From Bugulina stolonifera (lineage: Eukaryota > Bryozoa > Gymnolaemata > Cheilostomatida > Bugulidae), in assembly GCA_935421135.1 (NCBI GenBank), contig OW285194.1, positions 5,633,876 to 5,697,875 on the forward strand: a stretch of DNA of 64,000 bases. The letters are read 5' to 3'. The position numbers and the translations under genes are program-made. Positions 53,228-64,000 of the stretch are shown here, piece after piece. The notes below the pieces were generated by a model, which saw only the letters and a program-made list of their open reading frames with translations, was not told where the DNA came from and searched no databases. Position 1 is the stretch's first letter; each line of letters opens with the position of its first letter.

Positions 53228-55212
53228 ATAAGCACTTTTGGTGCAAAGCCAACCTATTTGATGGTCCGATCTCAGGCGTTTTACTACCATGTTGTTAGGC
53301 AATTTCCAGTACTATACATTATCATACCGCTCGATACCATGTCGGCCTTTTCGCCGGAAGTTTCTTATGTATGAAAGCTCACGCATTTTGCTGTAGAAAT
53401 CAGTTGTTGATTGCACTCTAATAAAGCAACATCTCTTAACTCAACCTACAGAGTCCTACTCTTGCAGGCAGGCAGCTCCAGCCCTGGCCTTTTGACCTCA
53501 GCACCCGAGCTCGTCCTCATACTCGTTTAAGATTTCTTTCTACACTCCTTGCTGAGTATAAACCATTGGACCTTAGCTGATCTCGGATTCTTCAATGAAT
53601 CTAGCATTTGGTCTACGTCGCCTCATCAACACAGATACTTTATACACCCTTTTTTAGTATAGGACCTATGTCGACCCATGACTCTTAAATGAGTCTAAGC
53701 ACCGGCCTACGTCCTCTCCAATAATTACAAGAGCTTAACTCAACTGTTCACTCTTTATGTAATGTGTGGAAGTTTGCCTTGGCAGCCCACTATCACTACC
53801 AAGTGCTTCCCACACCCGTGCTAACACCGGCACTCATGTGACAACCGTACACAAAAACATTACAATATTATTACCAGGCACGCCTAGCCTAGCGTTATAT
53901 TAATCAATAAAATAAATTGTTATTGCTGCAGATTGCTATTTATAAAGCTTGCACGCGCAATATCCGAATATGCCTAAAGCACACACATATGTTAACAAAT
54001 GTAATGTAAGGGGAATGTCCTACACACTGAATCCATTTCTCCATTCCACCGTTACACTCTTATTGCCGTGCAGCAATATTTCAATGAGGAGTCAAGTTTG
54101 ATACATTAAGAAACCCATTTCATTGCGTATCTGTAGCATTGAGAAACCCTGTAATAGATATTTTCAAACACTGTTTGTTCAATTCAAGATATAATAGATT
54201 TTTCTTATACATGAAGGTGTTTTAACATTCGAAGTAATTGCCTATGAGATTATCATGTGTGCAGTATGTAAACAATGTGTTTGGTTCTAACACTTACATT
54301 TAGAGAGTATTAACAAGTGTATTCACTAAATCTTTAAGGCAAATTCATCAAGTGAAGGAATTATTCAATTTATAATGAATTATTAATTATGTTTTGCTTT
54401 TAGTTTCCCAAATCAACGTACAATGTACATATTGTATTATGGTATCTGCAGATTGATATGCTGTATTCTGTAGTAAATTAATAGCAGGTAGAAGATTGCC
54501 AGGTATACTTTGCACATGTACTATGTCAACATATTTATGGATTATTATTATAAACTCATCGCCAATAAAGAAGTGGTTTAGTATTTCATGGGAAACTTTA
54601 TGGCTATAATTAGTGTATATACTATAATTGAATGGATTATTCAAAGTCATTATTGTTAAACATGATACTTCCCGTAGCATAAAGCATAATATATTGCGAT
54701 ATAGATTTATACGTGGTACATGTATATACATGTACGTGCATAAAATAACTGATACTCAGCCATCAAACTTATAAGGAATGCAGCGCACACTGTGTCACAT
54801 GATCTATGTAAAATGGGTATTGTTGCAGAACCCGGATTGGCTAAGCCACATGGATGATATTAGCGCCAGAAAATGATTTTGACAAGATATATTGGTTGAA
54901 ATTTGCAGCTTTTTCGAATGTAATCAACTTAATAATAATTGAATTATTCTTAAATCAACAGTTGAGAAAACTTTATTGCCAGATAACGCAATACACAGAA
55001 ATTTCACTAGAATTAAGATGTTGCCCAATACTGTCGCAATCTTCAAAAGAATCAATTTTAAATAGCAAACAAACGTAATATTGTGTACCTGCAACTGTGT
55101 AATCAGTAATAATGCAATTTTGCATGTTCTAAAATTAGACGTGTCCAGACAAAATAAAATATATATTGCGGTGGAAGAAAAACATATTTAGACCAGTAAC
55201 TAAGTAAGCTGT
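53228..55212. other. Spacer between the LINE and copy E; possible LTR fragment
   Basis: No gene is supported. 53288-53452 has LTR-like features (TGTT start, AATAAA at 53420, ACA end) followed by a GC-richer stretch to about 53870 with an inverted repeat GTGTGGAAG / CTTCCCACAC. It could be a fragment of another LTR element, but no second copy is in the window. 53880-55200 is AT-rich without features. Confidence 0.4.
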
Positions 55213-56060
55213 CTATCCTCCATGGACTTCAATGTCCAGAAGATTCAACACAGTGGAAACAATGAGCAGAACAGAACAGAACAAACTGTTCTCTGAATGG
55301 TTGTTCACATGTGATCAGTGTGTAATACTCATTCAGTTCACCATCATAGTAGCTACACAGAACCTCTCTGTTAGATCTAGTAAACTTGATATCTTCTGTT
55401 TCCATGGCAACGGTTACTGCCGCACCATTTGATCATGTTCCATTGTCTGTAAAGAGGCAGCGAGTGTCGACTCTGATGCAGATGTTTGCAATTACTATGT
55501 AGTCAATGTCTATTCAAAATTACTAATGGCAGTTGTACCATGCGAATCAGTGTCTAATATGTCTCACAGTCATACAATGTACCTACCATCTTTTCATTTC
55601 CTTGAGTATACTAATTTAGATTCCTGCGTTTTTCACGATTAACTAAGGCATTATTGCTGGTCGGCAAACGATGTCGTGGTTCAAGCATTAGCTCACCTAA
55701 ATTAGTGTTTGACTGTCATAACTAGCATTTGAACTAATAGGTTAACTAACAGGAGGTTAACTAACAGGAGTTGAACTAATAGGTTAACTAACAGATGAAC
55801 TAATCGGGAATAAATGGTAATAGTGGCAGTACAACTTCAACCTTAGATTTGAAATATAATAGTCCACATCAAAAGGAGTGGGGAGTTAACATAACTGGCT
55901 CGCTATGAAGGTAAACTTTGTTTAGAATGTTCACATCTTAAACACAGTATATGTCTTCCAGATATCAGCTCTCCACCCAGCTCTATTCTCTTCTAGGCTG
56001 TTGGTGAGTGAGGTATGAATACTGTTAGGCATGATATACATATTATGTGGACCCCATCAT
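55213..56060 (-). pseudogene. Lectin copy E: degenerate FTP exons 3 and 4
   Basis: Exon 4 (55446-55213) has an in-frame TGA five codons after the acceptor (where other copies have a basic residue) and a frame disturbance near 55250-55270. Exon 3 (about 56060-55912) is truncated and shifted. The intron contains a tandem GGTTAACTAACAG repeat (55736-55800). Intron-2-like sequence (56200-56400) resembles that of copy C, but no PAN exon follows. Confidence 0.75.
55736..55800. repeat. Tandem repeat, unit about 15 bp
   Basis: GGTTAACTAACAGGA-type units repeat about four times in the copy E intron. Confidence 0.7.
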
Positions 56061-57269
56061 TGCATTGGAGAGCAATATAAGGAAAAACATCCTATGCAGC
56101 TAATTGGAATTGATTACTCTTTCACCAATCAGCTTACATTGCATTGCAATTGAGAACCTGGTTATAGTTTATGTTACAGATGATATAAAAAAATCTTTGT
56201 GTTGCATTGCATATTTATAGCACTGTGCAGCACATAATGTTTTTGCAATAATCTTTGTCAATTTCAAAATTGTTAGACCACATACCAGTGAGTAGTTTCT
56301 CTTTACATTCCTCCTTCAGATATTCTGCTATCGTTAAACTGAACAATTATAGATAAGTAATCATATGACTATGTTAGAAGGTTCATTGTAGCAAGTGTCC
56401 ACAGCAGTGATATATTATCAAGTTGACTAGAATTATACATTTTATATTAATTATAGGGACAAGTTACAGTACAAGGCACATTTTTTGGGTAGAATGCATC
56501 CAAATTGTTTTATTTAAGATATCTAAATATTTGCGCCTTACTGCCTATATCTTGTAACCAGGCTTACCAAGTCTCCCTGATTCCACAAGAGACTTCCTGA
56601 TTTTCAACTCAAATTTTGGTGACCCACCCTACCCAAAATGGACACCCCCATCCAAATGCTGAACTTCTTTGATTTTGTCAGTGGAACTTGGCAAGCCTGC
56701 TTGTGACAATTTTGCAAAAAGTTGATATCTGAGCAGCAAAAGTACAGCCATTACGACTAAAAACTGTTACTGCCTCTAGAAAAGTATTATTATTGACATC
56801 AACTCATTCTAGTATTATTTACATGAATATACTGTACATGTTAGAAATAAATAGTGCGAGTAGTCCAGTGATCAGTGTATCCTTATAAGTACATTGTCGG
56901 ATTAAATTGAATTCTGTATACATGGGAGTTTTACAAGAGCAGGACAATGAATATAACCATGCACAGTATATTTGTGTACATTTAGTTACATACATGTACA
57001 GTATGCCGCAAATAGAAAGGTCATCAAGAATACAATATTATGGTTAGCTCAGAGGAATACGGTAGAAAAACATATATTTGATGATATTGATGTTAATCTG
57101 TAATCAAACATACACTGTACAGAGCAATGCATGTTGTATTGTCCGCTTAAAACACTGCTGTGGGTGATAATAATGAAATGTAAGTTTTAAAGATTGCATC
57201 AGTTCAAATAAAAGTATCTACTTGTCTGTCATAATTTAGTATCTCTCAGTTCATCAAGTAAGGGATTGC
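56061..57269. other. Spacer between copies E and F
   Basis: Holds copy E intron-2-like sequence and a short hAT-type MITE. No exon is seen. Confidence 0.5.
56559..56699. mobile_element. Short hAT-type MITE, 141 bp
   Basis: Terminal inverted repeats CAGGCTTACCAAGT / ACTTGGCAAGCCTG (one mismatch). The flanking 8-mers CTTGTAAC and CTTGTGAC match at seven of eight positions, the duplication length of hAT elements. Confidence 0.75.
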
Positions 57270-57499
57270 CTAAACTCCATGGACTTCAATTTCAAATATA
57301 TTCAACGAGGTAGTAGCGTTGAACAATATTTGAACAAACCGTCCTCTGATTGGTTGCTCACATGTTATCAGAGTATAATACTTATTCAGTGTACCATCAT
57401 AGTATTTACACAAAATATCTCGGTTAGATCCAGTAAACTCTAAGTCGTCTGTTTCCATGGCAACCGTCACTTCTGCATTCTTTGCTCTCTTTGTGATAT
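57270..57499 (-). CDS. Copy F exon 4, C-terminal half of FTP domain
   Basis: 230 bases, acceptor CTCACAG, stop TAG at 57270-57272. Confidence 0.87.
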
Positions 57500-60129
57500 C
57501 TGTGAGGAAGCAGTAAGTGCACACACTGATATTTATGTTTGCAAACAGGGGGTCAATGCTGATTTTAAATTGCCTTTTGAATTAGTGTCAAATAGTTAAA
57601 CTTAGCGTCTTTCCATTTTCCAGCCTGAAATATTAGACTCGTGTATTTCTGATAATCAACTCTGGAATCTTATCTAGTCACCTACATGTCTTGTAGTTCA
57701 AAACCTAGGCACATGCATATGTAGCTTACAGTCACGTATCATCTTACGATATTATAACTAACAAGAGAAATAACAGGTAGAAAAATCAATGCTTAATGGC
57801 AGTGATGTAGCATAAGTTTGAGGTGTGAAATAAAACAATCCTTTAAAATTCAGGTGGACACATTTCACATAACAGACTCACAATCATATGGGGAGACTCT
57901 GTTTAGAATGTTCACATCCCAAATACAGTATATCTCTTCCAGATCAACTCTCCACCAAGGTCTATCCTCTTCTAGACTGTGGGCCAGTGAAGCAAGTTTA
58001 TTACCAGGTACAATGTGGACACCATCATTTGCGTATGAAGCCCAGTATTTTTCAAAAGTATTGGATAAGAATGCGGCCTTTCCTTCAAAAAAACATGAAT
58101 TCAAATTATTTTTATCAAATTTGTTATCATGACAGTGTACAATATGTCTATGCCCTAAAGATATTGACATAAGTGAAGCACTATATAAGTGGAACTGATT
58201 ATTTTTTCCACCATTCATCTGTCTTCGCTGTACAGTGACGCTTTAATTGAGAATAGAATTTTATATGTTTACAAATATAATGCAATATGAAAATGAAAAT
58301 ATGAAAGTATGTGACTCTATCAGGCTTTTACAAGTACCTCCAGCAAGCTCCTTCTTCTTCATCATATTAATGTTCACATACAGAGCAGACATATCTTCAT
58401 GCCCCTGAGTGAGTAGGTTAGGATTAACACAAGATACTATTCTACAGGTTTTAGATATCCCATCAAACAGAACGCCTTTGCAGTCTGTCTGGCTGAGACA
58501 GTGAACTAAACAGTGACCAGAAGAGAGACCGACTTTAGCAGATGATCCAGATGTATCAGAAAGATCTCCTCGTGGAGCTTTATATCTGGTGTAGACAGCC
58601 TCATTTCCAAAGCTGCTACACAGTTTTAGAAACACTCCTGCCATCACTAGATGAATAATAACAAAGAGGTTGATTTGAATTAAACACTGATGATATTCTA
58701 AAGTTTGAAGTTCTAAACTACATTCACACATGTAATTCCATCAAAATTAATAATTTGTATTCCTACATGTATGTCTTGTTCTAGGATTTCCAAATAAATT
58801 TATGTTAAAATTAAATAATAATATGAGTTTTTAAAGCCACAGTATATGAGCAATAGTCAGGATTTGACTAAATTATTTTAGTTACTGAACTATAAATATT
58901 ATGATAGCTACCACACTCACACAGATATTAGCTATTCGCTACTTTTTATTCAATTCTACTTTTAGCATTGTTTTACTCGATTTATTCTCATACCACCCTG
59001 GCTTGACTTTCAATTAGGTTTGAACTCTCTAACTTTAAAATTTCAAAAAATAATTTGTAATTTGCATTTCTCTATAAAGTTAAGTCTAAAACAGTTCACC
59101 ATATAACTGGTCAGCTCCAGCTGGTCTTTTACTACACAGAAAATCCAAGACATTTTGATGGTACCAGTTAATTGTTTGTTTTCTCCTCTTCCACCATTCT
59201 GTGTCCAAGGCTAGTTAACACAGAACAGAAGTACCTACTTACTGCACAATAAAATAATCATTATTTTAACATCCTCATCTTTTTTTCTGTCAACAAGACG
59301 GCAAAACCACCAGCAATATATGGTAATGTTGAAAAGGCAGGTTTTCCAAGGCTGTTGGGCAAATTTATTGCTGGTTGTGAATGAATGAACAGCACTTTGG
59401 CTTCATTTAGGCAGGTGGAGCCTCATTCTATGGCCAAATGGTGTGCCACTTGCTTGCACAATTTAAGACCATCGTGTGGAGGTCTGTTAATTCTCTAGCT
59501 TGCCTCAGTTCTGTTGGTTCATTAGTGCCTCCAATTATAGATTATATGATATATAGAGTTTAATTATAGGCAGTAGATTATTTGATATCTCTGATGGGCT
59601 GGTACAACACTGAGACTGTAAATCTAGAAAGATAGGAGAAGACCTACTAAACACCATGGCTTCTCCTGAAACTGTACTTTAAACCATAACAATCATAAAT
59701 CATGTGATATGGACATCTGACATATTAATTTGGTACTGTCTTGCTTAGTTTGCCACTACAGATTTTTTACCCAACATTGACTCTGATACTATCTTGGCAC
59801 TGTACTCGACTCTCTCTTGACTTTCAAATTGCTGTTGATGTGCTATTTTTCTTCTCGTGACTCATATTCTCAGGCAGGACTAATTACTCTTAATTGAGTT
59901 AAATACAAAACTTGGTAGCATGGCATATATTCATAGGATACTTCAAATTTAACAATTTTTTTAATTTATTTCACATTGGTGTACATGTATTACTCAGCTG
60001 CACATATTTTCCTGTAGCTAGGTAAATGTGATGCACTAATAATACGAGCTACATACATATAGTACATGTACATGAAATTTCTAACTTACCACAGAAATAT
60101 TTGACAACCCTCTGCTGATGCTTCATCAT
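57270..60129 (-). CDS. Lectin copy F: secreted PAN-FTP protein, complete gene
   Basis: Join of 60129-60090, 58646-58338, 58082-57882 and 57499-57270, 780 coding bases, 259 residues. The exon lengths (40, 309, 201, 230) and phases are identical to copy C. Signal peptide MMKHQQRVVKYFC | VMAGVFLKLCSS. PAN/apple-like domain with GHCLVHCLSQTDCKGVLF and CRIVSCVNPNL. FTP domain with EEDRPWWRVDLEEIYCIWDV, CKYYDGTLNKYYTLITC and GRFVQILFNATT, ending EIEVHGV-stop. All splice borders are intact. Predicted to be secreted and to bind glycans; that function is inferred from domain families. It is one of two fully intact copies and has the shortest introns 2 and 3. Confidence 0.87.
57882..58082 (-). CDS. Copy F exon 3, N-terminal half of FTP domain
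   Basis: 201 bases, acceptor TTTTTTTGAAG, donor GATT|GTGAGT. Confidence 0.88.
58338..58646 (-). CDS. Copy F exon 2, end of signal peptide and PAN/apple-like domain
   Basis: 309 bases, acceptor ATCTAG, donor GGAG|GTACTT. Confidence 0.88.
60090..60129 (-). CDS. Copy F exon 1, start of signal peptide
   Basis: 40 bases from ATG 60129, donor CTGTG|GTAAGT. Confidence 0.8.
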
Positions 60130-61481
60130 GTTGTAGTTCAGATGCTGTGCTGTACTTGGTGGTAGCAAATGACTGCTTTCAACTCTCACTCCACTGAATC
60201 AATCAATAATTGCATCAATTATTTAGTTTTGTTATGGCATTATAAATATATTTGTGTAACCTTGTTTAAATCTAATGAAATACCTTCACTTTAGACAAAG
60301 TATTAGGGGCGCCGTCTTCAATGCCCTGCACCACATGTTCCGCAAAGGTCAATATCCCATGCATGTACATGAAATACATATTGTATCTTCCACTAAATAC
60401 TATGTTACAGTACTTACTTGGATATTGTCATAGCCAGAATAAAATGTGCAGTCTTAATATTTGTTTTGGATACATTATACACGCAAAAACAGCCTGCAAG
60501 TAACACAGTGTACTGTTGGATAGCCGCTGACTTTATCAACTTGAAATTATATCCAGAGGTACCATTTTTTGGTTATCTTTAAGCAATTGAATTTCATAAA
60601 AGCAACTGAAATCATCTCTCTACATGTAACAAAATGGTATTGTTTTTTATAAATAATGTGATAAAACCTATACACGTGATATCAAAGAGCACACTACTTC
60701 TAGTTCTTACATTGATATTTTTTTACCCCATCTATCACAACAGCTGCTCATGGCCTTAAGACAACATATTTATGCACTGCATCATTTGAGGTATTTAGCC
60801 CATTAATTTCCCACAAAATGGTGACCATCGTGACTTTATCACACGTTGGAGAGAGTAACACTTCATCTTGATAAGCCACAGTACATTTGTAAGTAGTTCG
60901 CTCAAGTTTGGTATCCTTCTCAAATTAGCTGAGCGTTTGTTAATTCATGCATTACCAAAAGTGCAGAAATTTCATAAAAGTGACAATACACAAAAATGAC
61001 CCGTCAGAAATGAAATGCGTCAGAAATGAAATGCGGATCACATGATTTTTTTCTGACAAGCAGCAGTAGGAATTGCCCTCTCATCCATATACATTACTTT
61101 CATATGGATGCTTTTATTAAGCAGTGATATGCAAATTTGTTAGAATAAATTTTTAATTGTCTTGTGATTTAAAATAGTAGAATTTGTTAGTTTATATTAG
61201 CTAACATAACTAGAAGTACTGTTCGATCTCTTAAGTAATATAGAAGGCCTAGCACCACTCATAGGCTCTTCTCATTTGCACCATCGGGTCAGCACTAGTA
61301 CCCCATACAAAAGCAAGATCAAAAACGCTACAATATTATAGATAATATATTGGAGTATAATATTATGTATCAGTAGCTCTTTGGTAACAATTATACTGTA
61401 CTAGATACTACTCTAGATATTATATTGTATTATTAAACTGATATCATCACTCTACAACCATTTTACATTCAGCGTAGCAGT
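60130..61481. other. Spacer between copy F and the beta-propeller gene
   Basis: The first 130 bases resemble the upstream region of copies B and C. Near 61000-61030 the unit GTCAGAAATGAAATGC is repeated twice. No gene is seen. Confidence 0.5.
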
Positions 61482-61669
61482 TCAATATTTCAGGGTGAAT
61501 CTGTTTAATCCATTCCTCAAACAAGCTAGAAGTATCTGTCCACCAGATGTCACTGCTAGATTACATACCACACTCAGATTCCGTGCAAATTCCTCATCAA
61601 CTACTGCATCTGATATAGCTTCCAGGGCTACATCAACCATTACATCTGATATAGTACTTAGTACTGATC
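61482..61669 (-). CDS. Terminal exon of the beta-propeller gene
   Basis: Phase-1 acceptor matches the donor at 62626. Ends NRFTLKY-stop. An extra exon at 61965-61756 would also fit in phase but is less certain. Confidence 0.6.
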
Positions 61670-63321
61670 CTGCTAACATACAATATACATGTAGTACAGT
61701 ATACTGTATTACTATGATACTAAATTATGATGATAATTATTATAGATTATCATACCTGGTAAGAAGTACATATTAATTACAAGTATATAATGATTATCAC
61801 CATTCAATAAGCTGCCAACTCGGGCTTGCGCGTTATTGGCTCTTATAGTGCGCACATAGGCCAGCACCATTAATGTATTCTTTAAAATTGGTTGTATAAT
61901 TCCTTTTTTCAAATCATTAATGGCCATAAGTTTTTTCTGCAAGTTTTTATCATTGACTAGTTCTTCTTTCATACAAATAAACAAATAAACTAACAAACTG
62001 TATAATAATTATAATGTACATACATGTACATGTACGCATTATTTTATAACAATTTTATAATAATATTTGATAATAATTATAATATCGCATACATGCAGTA
62101 CTATAGTAATGTATACATGTTTCACAGGAATATACATGTATTATTATAATGATATACATGTATTAAACACATATAGTAGATACGTTGTATAATAATTATG
62201 CATATACACTGTACATATACAGTAGATAACAGCTATATATTATGACTCTGTGTATTTTTTAGCCATTGTAAAACTAAATATAGTGTAAATTTGATATATA
62301 ACATTATATAATTGTGTAGACAACTAGGTGTATATAAATTTTGTAGCCAAAATAAATGTATATACAACATTTTGAACACATCATGTGATATCAACATACA
62401 TGTAGATTGTATAATACAATCATACTTTATAATAATAATAATAATAATAATAAGTGGAGGTGACTTATAAGTAAACTAATGACTATCTATTCCTCCATTT
62501 CTATACAAGCATGATGTTTATATAAATATCTATATAATACACATCTGAATATGTAGACTGCAATAGTGTATTATAGTATGTTATAAATGAAGGGAAATGA
62601 TGTCATCATTGTGTGTATTGTTTACCTTCAAAAGAGACGACATGGATTTGTCCTCTCAATGTGCTGATGTATATCAGTTCATCTTTGCTGTCATACGCTA
62701 TACCAGATGGACTTCTATAGGATGGACCCTCCACACTTCAGTTAGCTGTCCTGCTGCCTTGTCCAGAGTGTATTTGATTACTTTGCCATCTCCATTGTAG
62801 TCTCCTATTAGAATGGTAGAGTCAGGAAGTACACAGATTGGCACTGGGTTCACCATATATGTAAGTGGTATCTTCAGCACCCTGTTGTTGTCAATAAGAG
62901 AGCAGACTATCAGTAGCTCTTCGTCTCTATCAATGATATACACACCAGAGCCATGCTGAGCTATTCTACTGAGAGGACCTTGGGTGGTCTTATACGAGTA
63001 GATGGTTCTTATCTTCTGCAGGCTGTCTGGATTTAGAAGTACAACTTCATTTGATTCCTCTTCATTGTTATAGCACCATCCAATCATATGATCACATGGT
63101 TGAAGTATCTCCGCCCACGCTACTGCGTTGGTGTGTTCTACTGACTTGATGACTTTAAAATTATCAGAATCTCTAATCTCCACACCAGGTGATGCTATAC
63201 ACATAACTCTACCATCTACAGCAATGTTCACTGTCAAACAAATCTCTCCATCAGCAGTAAGTGTATCAGTAAACTGAACAGACTCGGGTATTCTCAACAG
63301 CTTCAGACCCAGATATCCCTC
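61482..63321 (-). CDS. NHL/beta-propeller type gene, last exons (partial, frameshifted)
   Basis: The main exon, 63321-62626, reads a series of beta-propeller-like blades (AVDGRVMCIASPG, LSRIAQHGSGVYIIDRDEEL, LPDSTILIGDYNGDGKVIKY). Near 62742 the frame breaks, and the next blade continues in another frame (SPSGIAYDSKDELIYIST) to a donor GAAG|GTAAAC. The terminal exon 61669-61482 (acceptor TTAGCAG) joins in phase and encodes SDVMVDVALEAISDAVVDEE and a stop at 61482-61484. It resembles the NHL propellers of TRIM-type and related proteins; no RING or B-box is in the window. The acceptor at 63322 has a weak pyrimidine tract, and the 5' exons are not seen. It is either a pseudogene or carries a 1-bp sequence error. 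Confidence 0.65.
61970..62625. other. AT-rich intron with (AAT)n
   Basis: Contains several TACATGTA palindromes and an (ATA)n/(AAT)n microsatellite at about 62431-62453. No gene is seen. Confidence 0.6.
62626..63321 (-). CDS. Beta-propeller exon with internal frameshift
   Basis: About 695 bases. A single missing base around 62738-62744 (in GTGTGGAGGG as read on the minus strand) explains both open halves. Confidence 0.7.
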
Positions 63322-64000
63322 CTATGTTGGCCTTTTACGACACTACGTCAATACTACCTATACATAGACGTAGAATATAAAGCTGGTTACATTAAAGTTC
63401 CATTAATTGCACAATATAAGTAAGTATTTATATTGGATATACATGTAAGTATACAAGTAAGGAAGATGACTCGTATGTATCAATGTCAGGCCCGTAGGCT
63501 GATACGTTAATGTTGGTACATGAGACTGTCCTGCATCACCACAATATTGTAATGGTTTTTGAGTTTTGGTACTGTCGTCCTGAGACGACTCCCGAGTCCA
63601 AAATGAAGTGCCTATTGGCGTCTTTGCGACCTATTAAACCGGCCTGAGCAGCAAATGGAGATCCCAAGATGGTCGCTCAGTTTAGGCCAAAAAAGAATTT
63701 ATTTGGTCAGTGTAAACCATGCGCTGGTGAATGGCATGCTCTGGTTCTAGGCCTTCTCAATACATGAAACATTAACAGGTACTAGTAGTCCAAGAACTAC
63801 CAAAGACGACTCATATGATCCCGAGTCAATGCTTGTTTGCTATACTGAGAAAGAGAGTGATCCGACCTAGTAGGAAGTTCATTTTGCAAGGTCGAGTACC
63901 TTAACAACTACATGTAGAATGACCTATCTACGAAGTGAAAGTCTCTATATATAAGTACAGAAGTGTCTTTATTGAGATCCAAGCATGAACTGGGACAACA
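63322..64000. other. Right edge of window, no gene seen
   Basis: GACGACTC...CCCGAGTC motifs occur twice (63580-63600, 63805-63827), perhaps from a repeat. No exon is supported. Confidence 0.4.

Noticed and set aside
53288..53452. Possible solo LTR
   Set aside because: TG...CA ends and AATAAA are present, but there is no second copy and no duplication to confirm it.
61756..61965. Possible extra exon of the beta-propeller gene
   Set aside because: Phase fits and the frame is open, but the acceptor and composition are weak; mentioned only as an alternative.
1..64000. tRNA, rRNA, CRISPR, bacterial operons
   Set aside because: No cloverleaf, rRNA segment or spaced repeat array was recognised, and the gene structure is eukaryotic. 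A covariance-model scan would be needed to exclude small RNA genes.

Overview
This is a 64 kb piece of an invertebrate animal genome. Genes have introns with GT-AG splice sites, the DNA is AT-rich, and Gypsy, Copia, two LINE types and several MITEs occur. The palindrome TACATGTA is scattered through much of it. The window alone does not fix the phylum; a sponge, cnidarian or other marine invertebrate would all fit.

The core is a tandem array on the minus strand, about 12.8 to 60.1 kb, of one small secreted-lectin gene family. An intact member has four exons, all joined by phase-1 introns. Exon 1 starts the signal peptide, exon 2 encodes a PAN/apple-like cysteine domain, and exons 3 and 4 encode the two halves of a fucolectin-type (FTP, F5/8C-like) domain. 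Copies C (41969-46456) and F (57270-60129) are complete, each 780 coding bases (259 residues). Copy B (14732-32150) has all four exons but is wrecked by transposons. Copies A, D and E keep only the two FTP exons, and D and E are visibly broken. A ghost unit between B and C (33.6-35.1 kb) keeps flanks but no exons.

Copy B carries two large insertions. A 6,964-bp Gypsy element (15381-22344; near-identical LTRs, TSD CTGTG) sits in its last intron. A second, truncated Gypsy (22544-30461) splits exon 3. Inside that Gypsy lies a LINE on the opposite strand, and inside the LINE ORF2 lies a 529-bp piggyBac-type MITE with TTAA duplications. A young Copia element (36055-40709, TSD CAGGT) separates B from C. 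A LINE copy at 50945-53227 has an inverted 5' half (twin priming).

Left of the array (5.5-11.1 kb, minus strand) four phase-compatible exons outline a membrane protein whose introns hold a LINE tail, a solo-LTR relic and a foldback element. On the far right (61.5-63.3 kb, minus strand) are the last exons of an NHL/beta-propeller type gene with a frameshift.

The most unusual features are: the Gypsy gag and pol in one frame separated by a single UGA in the context UGA-CUA-G, with no pol ATG before the protease; a GC-rich third ORF with three zinc knuckles in that Gypsy; and the Copia coding region, which starts inside the 5' LTR, reads through an initiator-tRNA-type primer site and stops inside the 3' LTR.
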